Positions 16,073 through 24,347 of a DNA stretch of 64,000 bases are shown here, piece after piece. Source of the DNA: CAZMHL01 sp045605445 (GTDB lineage Bacteria; Bacillota; Clostridia; RGIG6154); assembly GCA_045605445.1 (NCBI GenBank), contig JAZUPZ010000029.1, positions 124,001-188,000 on the forward strand, read 5' to 3'. Position 1 is the first letter of the stretch. The number at the start of each line of letters is the position of its first letter. Under the pieces are notes generated by a model that ran no database searches, was not told where the DNA came from, and worked only from the letters and a program-made list of their open reading frames with translations. Position numbers and translations under genes: made by a program.

Positions 16073-17122
16073 TTATATTACTCTTTTTGCATAAGCTGCG
16101 TACTGGCTTGGTGTCATAAAGATACAACCGTCATCTTTTAAATGCTGAATCATAAGTCTGAAGTCGTCCCAGAGGTCGTAAGCTTTAAGTCTGTTAGGAT
16201 GGAACTGAATTACGGAGTATTTTGCATCCGGGTCATAAACCTCAAGGAAGTGTTCGTATGTTACGCCGTTTGATCCGCTTTCGGGATAAATGTCAGAGTC
16301 AAGCTTAAATGCGTTAAAGTTTTTACCTTTGCTGAAGAAAATTTTATCAATTTTCGGGAATTCGTAGTTAAGCATTTTTGCAAATTCAGCACTAACTTTG
16401 TTTCCGGGGGCACCAATGGTTGTTATTTTATAACCGGTGTTCTTTTCTACCAGGTCAAGGGTAAGAGCAACGTTTTCCTTCATAGTGTCATAGTCATAAG
16501 CGCCGCTGAATTCGGAGCCTGTATCTCCGCCGATTTTGTGCTCCCAACCGTGATGCCATATTTCAGCGCCGTCTTCAACATAACCTTTAACGGTTGTCCA
16601 GAAAGCGTCATTATTTTCAGCTGCGCATCTGTTTCCGATAATGCCCATAGAAACTTCTGTAATTCCTTCTTCTTTAAGAATGTTATACATTTTTGTGAAG
16701 GTTGCAACCGAAGCTGTTGAAAGGTCATCAGCCTTTAAAATTATAATCTGACCAACTTTTCTTTCAAGGGGAGTATAGTCAGGGATAAGCTTTGTAAGCT
16801 CGTTAAGGTCAGCAGATGTAATTTTGCCGTCCTGATTAACGTCTGCAAGGACAAGCTTATCTTCATCAAAGCTTTTAACAATTGATGCATATCCTGCAAT
16901 GTAGCCTCTTAATTCAAGAGCGTCTTCATTTGTTAAAACGCCGTCTGTAACAACGTCGCCAAGAAGAACTTCAACATTTGTTGCAGTATCTTCAACAGTA
17001 TCTGTCGTAGTGTTTTCAACAACATTTGTTGTAGTGTCTGCACCGGTGTCTTCTGTTGCAACCGCAGGTATTGTTGAAATAACAAGCATCATGCAAAGAA
17101 GAATAACAAGAAATCTTTTCAT
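16073..17122 (-). CDS. Exported dockerin-domain polysaccharide-deacetylase-like protein
   Basis: 349 residues. A signal peptide (residues 1-22, KRFLVILLCMMLVISTIPA) and a Thr-rich linker precede a type I dockerin-like module (about 54-113) with two Ca-binding repeats; the second, ADVNQDGKITSADL, is canonical, while the first, GDVVTDGVLTNEDA, is less ideal. A NodB/polysaccharide-deacetylase-like domain follows: Asp132-Asp133 in ILKADDL and His191/His195 in HHGWEH form the metal-binding triad, with FHPN near the end. It would act outside the cell on a carbohydrate or peptidoglycan substrate; the target is unknown. The start is the ATG at 17122, preceded by AAAGGATGG; earlier in-frame codons overlap that site. 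A 163-bp tract is almost identical to the neighbouring paralogue. Confidence 0.8.
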   Translation of the reverse strand: MKRFLVILLCMMLVISTIPAVATEDTGADTTTNVVENTTTDTVEDTATNVEVLLGDVVTDGVLTNEDALELRGYIAGYASIVKSFDEDKLVLADVNQDGKITSADLNELTKLIPDYTPLERKVGQIIILKADDLSTASVATFTKMYNILKEEGITEVSMGIIGNRCAAENNDAFWTTVKGYVEDGAEIWHHGWEHKIGGDTGSEFSGAYDYDTMKENVALTLDLVEKNTGYKITTIGAPGNKVSAEFAKMLNYEFPKIDKIFFSKGKNFNAFKLDSDIYPESGSNGVTYEHFLEVYDPDAKYSVIQFHPNRLKAYDLWDDFRLMIQHLKDDGCIFMTPSQYAAYAKRVI

Positions 17123-17154
17123 AGATATCCATCCTTTCATATTATTATAATAAT

Positions 17155-17195
17155 ATTTTAAGTTAAACAAAAACTATTTTCAACACATTTTTTGT
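17155..17195 (-). promoter_or_regulatory. Promoter of the 16073-17122 gene with shared 15-mer
   Basis: Minus strand: TTGAAA (17178-17183), a 17-base spacer, TAAAAT (17155-17160). The -35 is preceded by and overlaps ACAAAAAATGTGTTG (17181-17195), a 15-mer found identically at the promoter of the gene starting at 20001. Confidence 0.6.
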
Positions 17196-17254
17196 CGTTA
17201 TTCTTTTTTAAATATAGTTTATTGCAGTGCCTTCTACAAATTTTGTTAAGGATA

Positions 17255-17294
17255 AAAAAGAAGTGCAAAAGATTAACTTCTGCACTTCTTTTTT
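17255..17294 (-). terminator. Terminator after the stalk-domain/deacetylase gene
   Basis: On the minus strand AAAGAAGTGCA pairs with TGCACTTCTTT around a 13-base loop and ends in a T run, 7 bases past the stop of the 17301-19007 gene. Confidence 0.8.
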
Positions 17295-17300
17295 ATATGT

Positions 17301-19007
17301 TTATTCGCCTGTTCTTACATATTGAACATATTGAGACGGGGTCATAAACCTGCAGTTCTGACTTCTCAAAAAGTGAATCATTTTAACAAAGTCGTCCCAG
17401 CAATTATAAGCATCAAGTCTGTGCGGATGGAACTGTATTATTGCATAGTTATGATCCGGGTCGTATCTTTTCATAAAGGTATTAAACTGAACACCGCTGG
17501 TTCCGTTTTCCGGATTTATTAAAGTGTTAAGCGGATATGCATTGAATTTTTTACCCTGAGAGAAATAAATCTGCTGTATCTGGGGGAATTCGTTGTTAAT
17601 AAGCGTTGCAAATTCAGCACTAACTTTGTTTCCGGGAGCACCAATGGTTGTTATTTTATAACCGGTGTTCTTTTCTACCAGGTCAAGGGTAAGAGCAACG
17701 TTTTCCTTCATAGTGTCATAGTCATAAGCGCCGCTGAATTCGGAGCCTGTATCTCCGCCGATTTTGTGTTCCCAGCCGTGGTGCCATATTTCAACACCGT
17801 CGTTTATATATCCTTTAACATCTTCCCAAAATTCCTTTTCGTTCTTTCCAACACAGCCTACGCCGATTACACCGTAAGAAACGTTGTTAAGTCCTTCTTC
17901 CATAAGGATAGGGTGGAGCTTTCTGAAGGTTTCCATACTTGCAATTCTAAAGTCGTCGCATTTAAGAAGAATAATCGGACCTTTATTTCCTTCAACAGGA
18001 ATAAAGTAAGGAATTTTCTTTGCTGCGGCAACAAGCGCTTCTGAAGAAGCTCCGCCTGTCTGACCAATGTATTTGTCTGCAGTAAGGCTCTGGGTTGTAA
18101 GCTTGTAGTCTGCACGGGCAATTTTGATTTCGTTCAGATTTTCTGTGGTAAGTTCGCCGGTTGCGGTGTTTTCCGTAACAATCATTCCAAGGTCGGATAC
18201 GGTTGCATTTATGCCGGCTTCTCTGAGAACAATATCAACAGTTTTTGCAAAGTTGAAAACTGCTCTGTTTGGCATATCTTCATTGCCTTTGCCCGTCTGG
18301 TTGTGAACAAGTGATATTTTACCGTCAACATATTCAGCTCCGAATACAACGGAATCGTATGCAGAAACGGTTATCATTGATGCTGCATCGTTGTACACAA
18401 GAAGTGAAACACTGCTTGTTTTGTCCTGAGAATAGTAAGACAAAACAATGTAGTCGTCTTTGCTGTCATAAGCAGCAAGAACAAGACCGCCGTTTTCTGT
18501 AATGTTTTTGCTCATTACGGCACCTTCTTTTGAAAGAAGGAAATTTTTAACGTTGTTAAAAGCAGCTTCTTTGCTTAGCGGTGCTCTGTCCATTGTAATG
18601 CTTACGGTTTTGGTTTCTTCTTCCCAGCCGACCGTTGCACCGAAAGCTTCGGAAATTGCTCTTACGGGAACAAGGGTTCTGCCGCCTGTTTCAAAAGCGG
18701 GAGCATCAAGGACCACAGTCTGGTCGTTAACATACATAATGTTGCTGTCGAGGGTAAGGCTTATAACCTTATCCCCGAGAGTTGCTTTTACGGTACGGGT
18801 TTCTTCAAACCATTCAACCCTGGCACCCAAAGATTCAAAAATAGCTCTTAAAGGAACCATTGTTCTGTCATTAACTGTCTGGGGCGGAACGTCAAAGGAA
18901 AGCTTGCTTCCGTTAACGAAAACGCTTATTTCGCCGTTGGCTGAGGTGGTTATTGACAAAACCATCAGGGCAACAATAAATAAAGAAATAATTTTTTTAA
19001 AGTTCAT
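17301..19007 (-). CDS. Exported stalk-domain (copper amine oxidase N-terminal-like) / polysaccharide-deacetylase-like protein
   Basis: 568 residues. A signal peptide (about 1-25) is followed by two tandem stalk repeats at about 26-140 (NDRTMVPLRAIFESLGARVE, GRTLVPVRAISEAFGATVGW), a type common on clostridial surface proteins; the copper amine oxidase name does not imply that activity. A middle region (about 150-320) is unassigned. The C-terminal deacetylase-like domain has Asp351-Asp352 (LLKCDDF) and His410/His414 (HHGWEH), plus FHPH near the end. It follows the 19024-20001 gene by 16 bases on the same strand, so the two form an operon. Inside the catalytic domain, 163 bp match the 16073-17122 gene with one difference, a sign of recent gene conversion or duplication. 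Confidence 0.78.
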   Translation of the reverse strand: MNFKKIISLFIVALMVLSITTSANGEISVFVNGSKLSFDVPPQTVNDRTMVPLRAIFESLGARVEWFEETRTVKATLGDKVISLTLDSNIMYVNDQTVVLDAPAFETGGRTLVPVRAISEAFGATVGWEEETKTVSITMDRAPLSKEAAFNNVKNFLLSKEGAVMSKNITENGGLVLAAYDSKDDYIVLSYYSQDKTSSVSLLVYNDAASMITVSAYDSVVFGAEYVDGKISLVHNQTGKGNEDMPNRAVFNFAKTVDIVLREAGINATVSDLGMIVTENTATGELTTENLNEIKIARADYKLTTQSLTADKYIGQTGGASSEALVAAAKKIPYFIPVEGNKGPIILLKCDDFRIASMETFRKLHPILMEEGLNNVSYGVIGVGCVGKNEKEFWEDVKGYINDGVEIWHHGWEHKIGGDTGSEFSGAYDYDTMKENVALTLDLVEKNTGYKITTIGAPGNKVSAEFATLINNEFPQIQQIYFSQGKKFNAYPLNTLINPENGTSGVQFNTFMKRYDPDHNYAIIQFHPHRLDAYNCWDDFVKMIHFLRSQNCRFMTPSQYVQYVRTGE

Positions 19008-19023
19008 TTAATAACCTCGCTTA

Positions 19024-20001
19024 TCAGTTAGCTTTGCTGTTTACGTATTCAACGTACTGACTTGGTGTCATAAATCTGCAGTTTTGACCTTTAAGGAATT
19101 TGATTATCTTTCTTAATTCTGCAAGTTCATTTTCATCGTAGTTAGCAGGATGCATCTGAATTGCATAATAATCTGATTCGGCTCTTGAATTGTACAATGT
19201 TTTGAAGTTTTCAAGAGTAATTGCTCCGCCTTCAAGGTCAAATTTTGAAGTAATTCTAACAGCGTTGGTATCTTTGCTTGTGAAGAATACAGAGGTAATC
19301 TGCGGAAAGTCTTCGTTGAGCATTGTTGCGCATTCTGCGCTCATCTGGTTGTATGGAGGTCCGAAACAGGTAATCTGATATCCGTTTGCTTTTGATGAAA
19401 CAAGGTCAAGAACCTTCTGGAAGTTTTCTTTCATTTCATCGTATGTAAGCATACCGTTAAATTCAGCCTGACCTGCATCGTTCTTTCTGTGAAGCCAGCC
19501 ATGGCTCCAGATTTCAATACCGCCGTCAATAAAGGTGTTAACATCGCTCCAGAAACGTGTCTGATTTCCTGATGATGCGGAATTACCGACAATACCAAAC
19601 GATGCTGTTACGCCTTCTTCCTGGAAAAGGGAGTAGAAATTTTCAAAAGCTATAATTGCATCAAGGTCGTTTGATTTAAGGTCATCGCATTTAAGAAGAA
19701 TAACCGGACCCGCTTTCTTTTCAGGTGTGTAGTCCGGGATAAGCTTTGTAAGCTCAAGAAGGTCAGCAGAAGAAATTTTTCCGTCTTCGTTGACATCTGC
19801 AAGAGCAAGCTTGCTTTCATCGTAAGCCGCAACTGTTTTTGTATAGCCTGCAATATATTCGCTGAGGCTCCACACGTCTTCGTTGTTTAAAACGCCGTCA
19901 CCGGTAACATCGCCAAGGAGCGCTGTTGCATCGGTTGCCAGTGAAGGAACGTTTACAAAAACGAGCATAAGGCAAACGAGAATTGTGAGAATTCTTTTCA
20001 T
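19024..20001 (-). CDS. Exported dockerin-domain polysaccharide-deacetylase-like protein
   Basis: 325 residues. Signal peptide (1-22), then a dockerin module immediately after cleavage (about 27-90) with two calcium repeats, GDVTGDGVLNNEDV and ADVNEDGKISSADL, both close to consensus. The deacetylase-like domain follows: Asp106-Asp107 (LLKCDDL), His167/His171 (SHGWLH) and a late MHPAN. It is the most divergent of the three paralogues in the catalytic domain and lacks the conversion tract. The start is the ATG at 20001, preceded by GAAAGGATGAG. A dockerin implies attachment to a cohesin on a scaffold or cell surface; no cohesin is present in the window. Confidence 0.8.
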   Translation of the reverse strand: MKRILTILVCLMLVFVNVPSLATDATALLGDVTGDGVLNNEDVWSLSEYIAGYTKTVAAYDESKLALADVNEDGKISSADLLELTKLIPDYTPEKKAGPVILLKCDDLKSNDLDAIIAFENFYSLFQEEGVTASFGIVGNSASSGNQTRFWSDVNTFIDGGIEIWSHGWLHRKNDAGQAEFNGMLTYDEMKENFQKVLDLVSSKANGYQITCFGPPYNQMSAECATMLNEDFPQITSVFFTSKDTNAVRITSKFDLEGGAITLENFKTLYNSRAESDYYAIQMHPANYDENELAELRKIIKFLKGQNCRFMTPSQYVEYVNSKAN

Positions 20002-20040
20002 AATACTCATCCTTTCAAAAATATATATTTTTACATATAT

Positions 20041-20081
20041 ATTATAAAATATATAAGAATCGGGAGCAACACATTTTTTGT
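20041..20081 (-). promoter_or_regulatory. Promoter of the 20001 operon with shared 15-mer
   Basis: Minus strand: TTGCTC (20064-20069), a 17-base spacer, TATAAT (20041-20046). ACAAAAAATGTGTTG (20067-20081) overlaps the -35, exactly as at 17181-17195, which suggests common control of the two transcription units. Confidence 0.6.
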
Positions 20082-20140
20082 TATTTTTGTATAAAAACAA
20101 TAATTTTCTATCCGGAATTCAACAAATGTTGCTTAAAAAT

Positions 20141-20165
20141 ATTCCCCGTCTGTAAGGCGGGGAAT
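20141..20165 (-). terminator. Terminator of the glycogen operon
   Basis: ATTCCCCG pairs with CGGGGAAT and is followed on the minus strand by ATTTTTAA. It lies 5 bases past the GH13 gene stop. Confidence 0.82.
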
Positions 20166-20169
20166 AAAA

Positions 20170-21888
20170 TTATAAGATTTTGTATTCATAACTTTTAAGA
20201 TTAAGTTCTTTATCTGTATGCGGGCAGGTGAAGGATTTTTCTTCATTGCTTCTGTTTACATAAAGAACAAGCTTTTCTTTTTCGTTATATCTTACAACGC
20301 AGAAAACGTCTTCGTCAATGGCGTCAAAAAGAGTTTTCCCTTTTTTCAGAAGCTCACTTTCAGAACGGAGAGAGGTAATTTCTCTGTAAAATTCAAGAAG
20401 CTCCCTGTTTTCATTTCCCCAGGGATAGGTTCTTCTGTTGTCAGGGTCTTTTCTTCCTTCAAGACCTGCTTCGTCACCATAGTAAATACAGGGAACACCG
20501 GGGAAAACAAACTGAAGAGTAATAAGCTGCTTCATAATATCAATGTAATTTTGCCGGTTAATGTCCTTTACACAGGTGAGAATTCTTTCAACGTCGTGAG
20601 AGTCGATAAGATTAAGATTTGCCCTGAAATTTCTTTCGGGGTAGTTTTCCATTTGCGTCATAAAAATGTTTTTAAGCTCAAAAGCATTTACACTGTTTTT
20701 GCAGAATAAAAGAAGATTATCACGAAGGGGATAGTTCATAACGCCGTCAAGCTCAGGTTTTGCAAAGTAAGATTTTCTTACGTCGTAGGAAACCTTGTTT
20801 GAGGCATCCTCCCATACTTCGCCGATTACGATTTTATCGCCGTATTTTTTAACCGCTCTGTTAAGCTTTAAAAGGAAATTGTCTGAAAGCTCGTCGGCAA
20901 CGTCAAGACGCCATCCGCCGATTCCTTTTTCCGTCCATTTGTTTATAACGCTGTTTTCGTTTTCAATTATATAATCCTGAACCTCGGGATTTTCGGTATT
21001 AAGAGTAGGAAGGTCGCCAACGCCCCACCAGCTTTTATAGTTTTTCGGATATTCGTCAAACTTAAACCAGCTTCTGTACTTTGAGTTTTCGTTAACATAA
21101 GCGCCGTCGCTTCCGTAGTTTGAAAATTTGTTAAAGTAAATGCTGTCTGCACCCGTATGATTGAAAACGCCGTCAAGGATAATTTTAATACCTTTTTCAT
21201 CAGCTTTTGCGATAAGTTCTTCAAAATCTTCTTCACTGCCAAGCATAGGGTCGATTTTAAAGTAATCAGCCGTATTGTACCGGTGGTTTGAGCATGCCTC
21301 AAAAACAGGGTTAAGATAAATTGCGGAAATATTAAGAGATTTCAAATAATCAAGTTTGCTGATAATGCCTTTCAGGTTTCCGCCGAAAAAGTCCCATTTT
21401 TCAATTTCACCTTTTTCGTTTTTAAGATACTTTGGTATTTCGTTCCAGTTGTCGTAAATATGAATATTGTCTTTGGGATTTGAAATGTCACCGTCTTTGC
21501 AGAAACGGTCGGGGAAAATCTGATAAACAATTCCCTTTGTATACCACTCGGGAAGAGAGTCTTCGCATTCCGTAACCGTAACCTGGAAAGACCTTTCAGG
21601 TGGATTTACGGAAAACTCGCTGTTTTCAGTTCTGCCTTTGCCGAGATAGTAGGAAATGCCGTTCTGACTGATTAGTCTGAAGTAGTAAAAAACAAGGTCA
21701 AGGGTTTTGAACTCTATTTCTTTCGTGAAGCCTTCACTTGTCTTTTCCATTTCTGTTTCAACGCCGTTTAAAACAATGTAGCATTTGTCACAACTATCCG
21801 AAAAGACAGTAAAGCAGGCTTTACTGTCTTTTGTTATTGCCCCGAAGGGTGTTTTACATTTTTCGTCCCATGAGTTAAAGTATACCAT
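20170..21888 (-). CDS. GH13 alpha-glycosidase (neopullulanase/cyclomaltodextrinase type)
   Basis: 572 residues. An N-terminal ~110-residue beta domain resembles CBM34, then the GH13 barrel. All four conserved regions are present: DGVFNHTG, GWRLDVADE (nucleophile Asp, near residue 329), IGEVWED (acid Glu, near 354) and LIDSHDVER (transition-state Asp, near 429). There is no signal peptide, so it acts in the cytoplasm on maltodextrins or cyclodextrins, or trims glycogen branches. It is the last gene of the glgA-glgP operon, starting 11 bases after glgP ends with AGGTGA as binding site, consistent with debranching or dextrin hydrolysis during glycogen turnover. Confidence 0.9.
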   Translation of the reverse strand: MVYFNSWDEKCKTPFGAITKDSKACFTVFSDSCDKCYIVLNGVETEMEKTSEGFTKEIEFKTLDLVFYYFRLISQNGISYYLGKGRTENSEFSVNPPERSFQVTVTECEDSLPEWYTKGIVYQIFPDRFCKDGDISNPKDNIHIYDNWNEIPKYLKNEKGEIEKWDFFGGNLKGIISKLDYLKSLNISAIYLNPVFEACSNHRYNTADYFKIDPMLGSEEDFEELIAKADEKGIKIILDGVFNHTGADSIYFNKFSNYGSDGAYVNENSKYRSWFKFDEYPKNYKSWWGVGDLPTLNTENPEVQDYIIENENSVINKWTEKGIGGWRLDVADELSDNFLLKLNRAVKKYGDKIVIGEVWEDASNKVSYDVRKSYFAKPELDGVMNYPLRDNLLLFCKNSVNAFELKNIFMTQMENYPERNFRANLNLIDSHDVERILTCVKDINRQNYIDIMKQLITLQFVFPGVPCIYYGDEAGLEGRKDPDNRRTYPWGNENRELLEFYREITSLRSESELLKKGKTLFDAIDEDVFCVVRYNEKEKLVLYVNRSNEEKSFTCPHTDKELNLKSYEYKIL

Positions 21889-21899
21889 TTTTATGTCAC

Positions 21900-24335
21900 C
21901 TATTTCACTTCATATGGTTCAATGCCCCAGATTTCGTCAGCGTACTGTCTTATGGTCTGGTCACTGGAGAATCTTCCAGATTTTGCAACGTTTATAATTG
22001 CAGAATGGAACCAGCTGTCCTTATCCTGATACATCTGGTTTATCTGCTCGTTTGCTTCTACATATGCGGCAAAATCTTTAAGAACAAAGAATTCGTCATT
22101 CCATGTAACAAGATGGTTGTAAATTTCTTCGAACTGACCGTAGTCGTCTGTATAGAAGTTTGTTCTGAGCTGATCAACAACCTTTTTGATTCTCGGGTCG
22201 TTGTTGTAAATTTCTGATGCAAGGTAACCGCCGTTTTTGTAGTAGTTAATAACTTCTTCGCTGGAAAGACCGAAGGTTACAATGTTGTCTTTGCCGACAG
22301 CGTCGTAAATTTCAACGTTGGCACCGTCCATTGTTGCAAGGGTAATTGCACCGTTCATCATAAATTTCATATTACTTGTTCCTGAAGCTTCTTTTGAAGC
22401 GGTTGAAATCTGAAGGCTTACGTCTGCTGCAGGAATAATTTTTTCTGCAAGGTCAACGTTGTAGTTCGGGATGAAAATAACCTTGAGTCTGCCTCTTACA
22501 ATCGGGTCGTTGTTAACTCTTGCGGCAACAGCGTTGATAAGCTTGATAACCTTTTTTGCAAGGCTGTATGAAGAAAACGCCTTTGCACCGAAAATAAAGG
22601 TTCTGGGCTGCATTTCAATTTCAGGATTTTCAAGAATCTGATTGTAAAGATACATAATATATAAAATATTAAGTGTCTGTCTTTTATATGCATGAAGACG
22701 TTTTACCTGAGCACTGTAAAGGCTGTGAGATTCGAGCTTTACGTTGAACTTCTTTGAAACGTAGTCAATAAACTGTATTTTCTTATTATGCTTTATTCTT
22801 CTGAAATCATTCTCAAAGTTTTTGTCATCGGCAAAGGGGAGAAGATCCTCAAGTCTGTCGGGTTCGTAAATCCACTTGTCGCCGATAGCTTCGCAGATAA
22901 GCTCAGAAAGCTCAGGGTTTGCTGAAAGGAGCCATCTTCTGTGGGTTATACCGTTTGTTTTATTGTTGAATTTGCCCGGAAAATGCTCGTGGAAATCCTT
23001 AAGCTCCTGATTTTTAAGAATGTCGGTATGAAGAGCGGCAACGCCGTTAACAGAATGAGAACCTACTATTGCAAGGTTTGCCATTCTTACCTTGTTGTCC
23101 CAGAAAATCGACATTTTTGCCCTCTTATCGAAGTTGTCGCCATAAGAATAACGAAGCTCTTCTTCAAAGCGTCTGCTGATTTCTTCAATAATCATAAACA
23201 CACGGGGCAGAACGCTCTTCATCATATTCATATCAATTTTTTCAAGAGCTTCTGACATAATTGTGTGGTTTGTATATGCCATAGTTTTTGTTGTAATGTC
23301 CCAGGCGGTATTCCAGGGAATGTTTTCTTCGTCAACTAAAATACGCATAAGCTCTGCAACAGCAAGAGACGGATGTGTATCGTTAATATGAACGCTGTGG
23401 TACTCGTTGAATCTGAGCATTGAAAAGCCTTTTTCCTTGTGCTTTTTAATAATGCTCTGAAGACCTGCACTTACGAAGAAGTATTCCTGTTTAAGTCTTA
23501 ATTTTTTACCCTCGTAATTTGAATCGTCGGGATAAAGAACGTTTGAGATAAGCTCGGTATTATATTTCTTTTCAACCGATTTGAGATAATCGCCGTGGCT
23601 GAATTCAGAAAAATCAATATCGTCGCCGATAACCTTTGCACTCCAGAGTCTTAAGGTGTTAACGTTTTTGCAGTCATAGCCTGCAATAGGAGTATCGTAG
23701 GGAACGGCAAGAACCTCGTCGTAGTCAACGTGGTTAACCTGAATTTCGCCCTTTCTGTCAATGTCAACTTCAACTCTTCCGCCGAATTTAACTGTAACGG
23801 CTTCGTCGTCGCGGCGCATTTCCCAGATGTTTTCATACTTAAGCCAGTTGTCAGATTCTTCAACCTGATAACCGTCTTTTATTGTCTGTTTGAAAAGACC
23901 GTATTTGTATCTTATACCCTGACCGAAGGCGGGGATTTTGGTTGCACTCATTGAGTCGAGAAAGCAGGCAGCAAGTCTTCCGAGACCGCCGTTTCCGAGA
24001 CCTGGTTCAACCTCTATTTCTTCAAGAAGCTTAAGGTCAACTCCCAGCTCTTCAAGAGCCTCAATTGCCTGTTTCTTGATACCGAGGTTAATAAGAGTTG
24101 TGTCAAGAAGCTTTCCTAAAAGGAATTCCATAGAGAAATAGTGAACCTGCTTTACTCCGTCCTTGAAGTACTGCTTTCTTGATTCGTGCCAGTATTTTGC
24201 AACGTAGTCTCTGATAAGTCTTCCAAAGGCTTCATAGAGCTCAAGAGGATGAGCATCCTTGATGTCCTTGGCATATCTTTTTATCATTTTTTGTTCAAAA
24301 TCTTTTTTTATCTGTTCTTTTGTTATGTTGAGCAT
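21900..24335 (-). CDS. glgP: Glycogen/maltodextrin phosphorylase
   Basis: 811 residues, full length for the GT35 family. It releases glucose-1-phosphate from alpha-1,4-glucan chains using pyridoxal phosphate. Motifs include HYFSMEFLLGKLL near the N-terminus, EPGLGNGGLGRLAACFLDS, FNEYHSVHINDTHPSLAVAE and the PLP region EASGTSNMKFMMNG with the cofactor lysine near residue 653. It lies 12 bases downstream of glgA and 11 upstream of the GH13 gene. It cannot be separated from a maltodextrin phosphorylase by sequence alone, but its company with glgA argues for glycogen. Confidence 0.95.
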   Translation of the reverse strand: MLNITKEQIKKDFEQKMIKRYAKDIKDAHPLELYEAFGRLIRDYVAKYWHESRKQYFKDGVKQVHYFSMEFLLGKLLDTTLINLGIKKQAIEALEELGVDLKLLEEIEVEPGLGNGGLGRLAACFLDSMSATKIPAFGQGIRYKYGLFKQTIKDGYQVEESDNWLKYENIWEMRRDDEAVTVKFGGRVEVDIDRKGEIQVNHVDYDEVLAVPYDTPIAGYDCKNVNTLRLWSAKVIGDDIDFSEFSHGDYLKSVEKKYNTELISNVLYPDDSNYEGKKLRLKQEYFFVSAGLQSIIKKHKEKGFSMLRFNEYHSVHINDTHPSLAVAELMRILVDEENIPWNTAWDITTKTMAYTNHTIMSEALEKIDMNMMKSVLPRVFMIIEEISRRFEEELRYSYGDNFDKRAKMSIFWDNKVRMANLAIVGSHSVNGVAALHTDILKNQELKDFHEHFPGKFNNKTNGITHRRWLLSANPELSELICEAIGDKWIYEPDRLEDLLPFADDKNFENDFRRIKHNKKIQFIDYVSKKFNVKLESHSLYSAQVKRLHAYKRQTLNILYIMYLYNQILENPEIEMQPRTFIFGAKAFSSYSLAKKVIKLINAVAARVNNDPIVRGRLKVIFIPNYNVDLAEKIIPAADVSLQISTASKEASGTSNMKFMMNGAITLATMDGANVEIYDAVGKDNIVTFGLSSEEVINYYKNGGYLASEIYNNDPRIKKVVDQLRTNFYTDDYGQFEEIYNHLVTWNDEFFVLKDFAAYVEANEQINQMYQDKDSWFHSAIINVAKSGRFSSDQTIRQYADEIWGIEPYEVK

Positions 24336-24347
24336 AAATGTCCTCCA

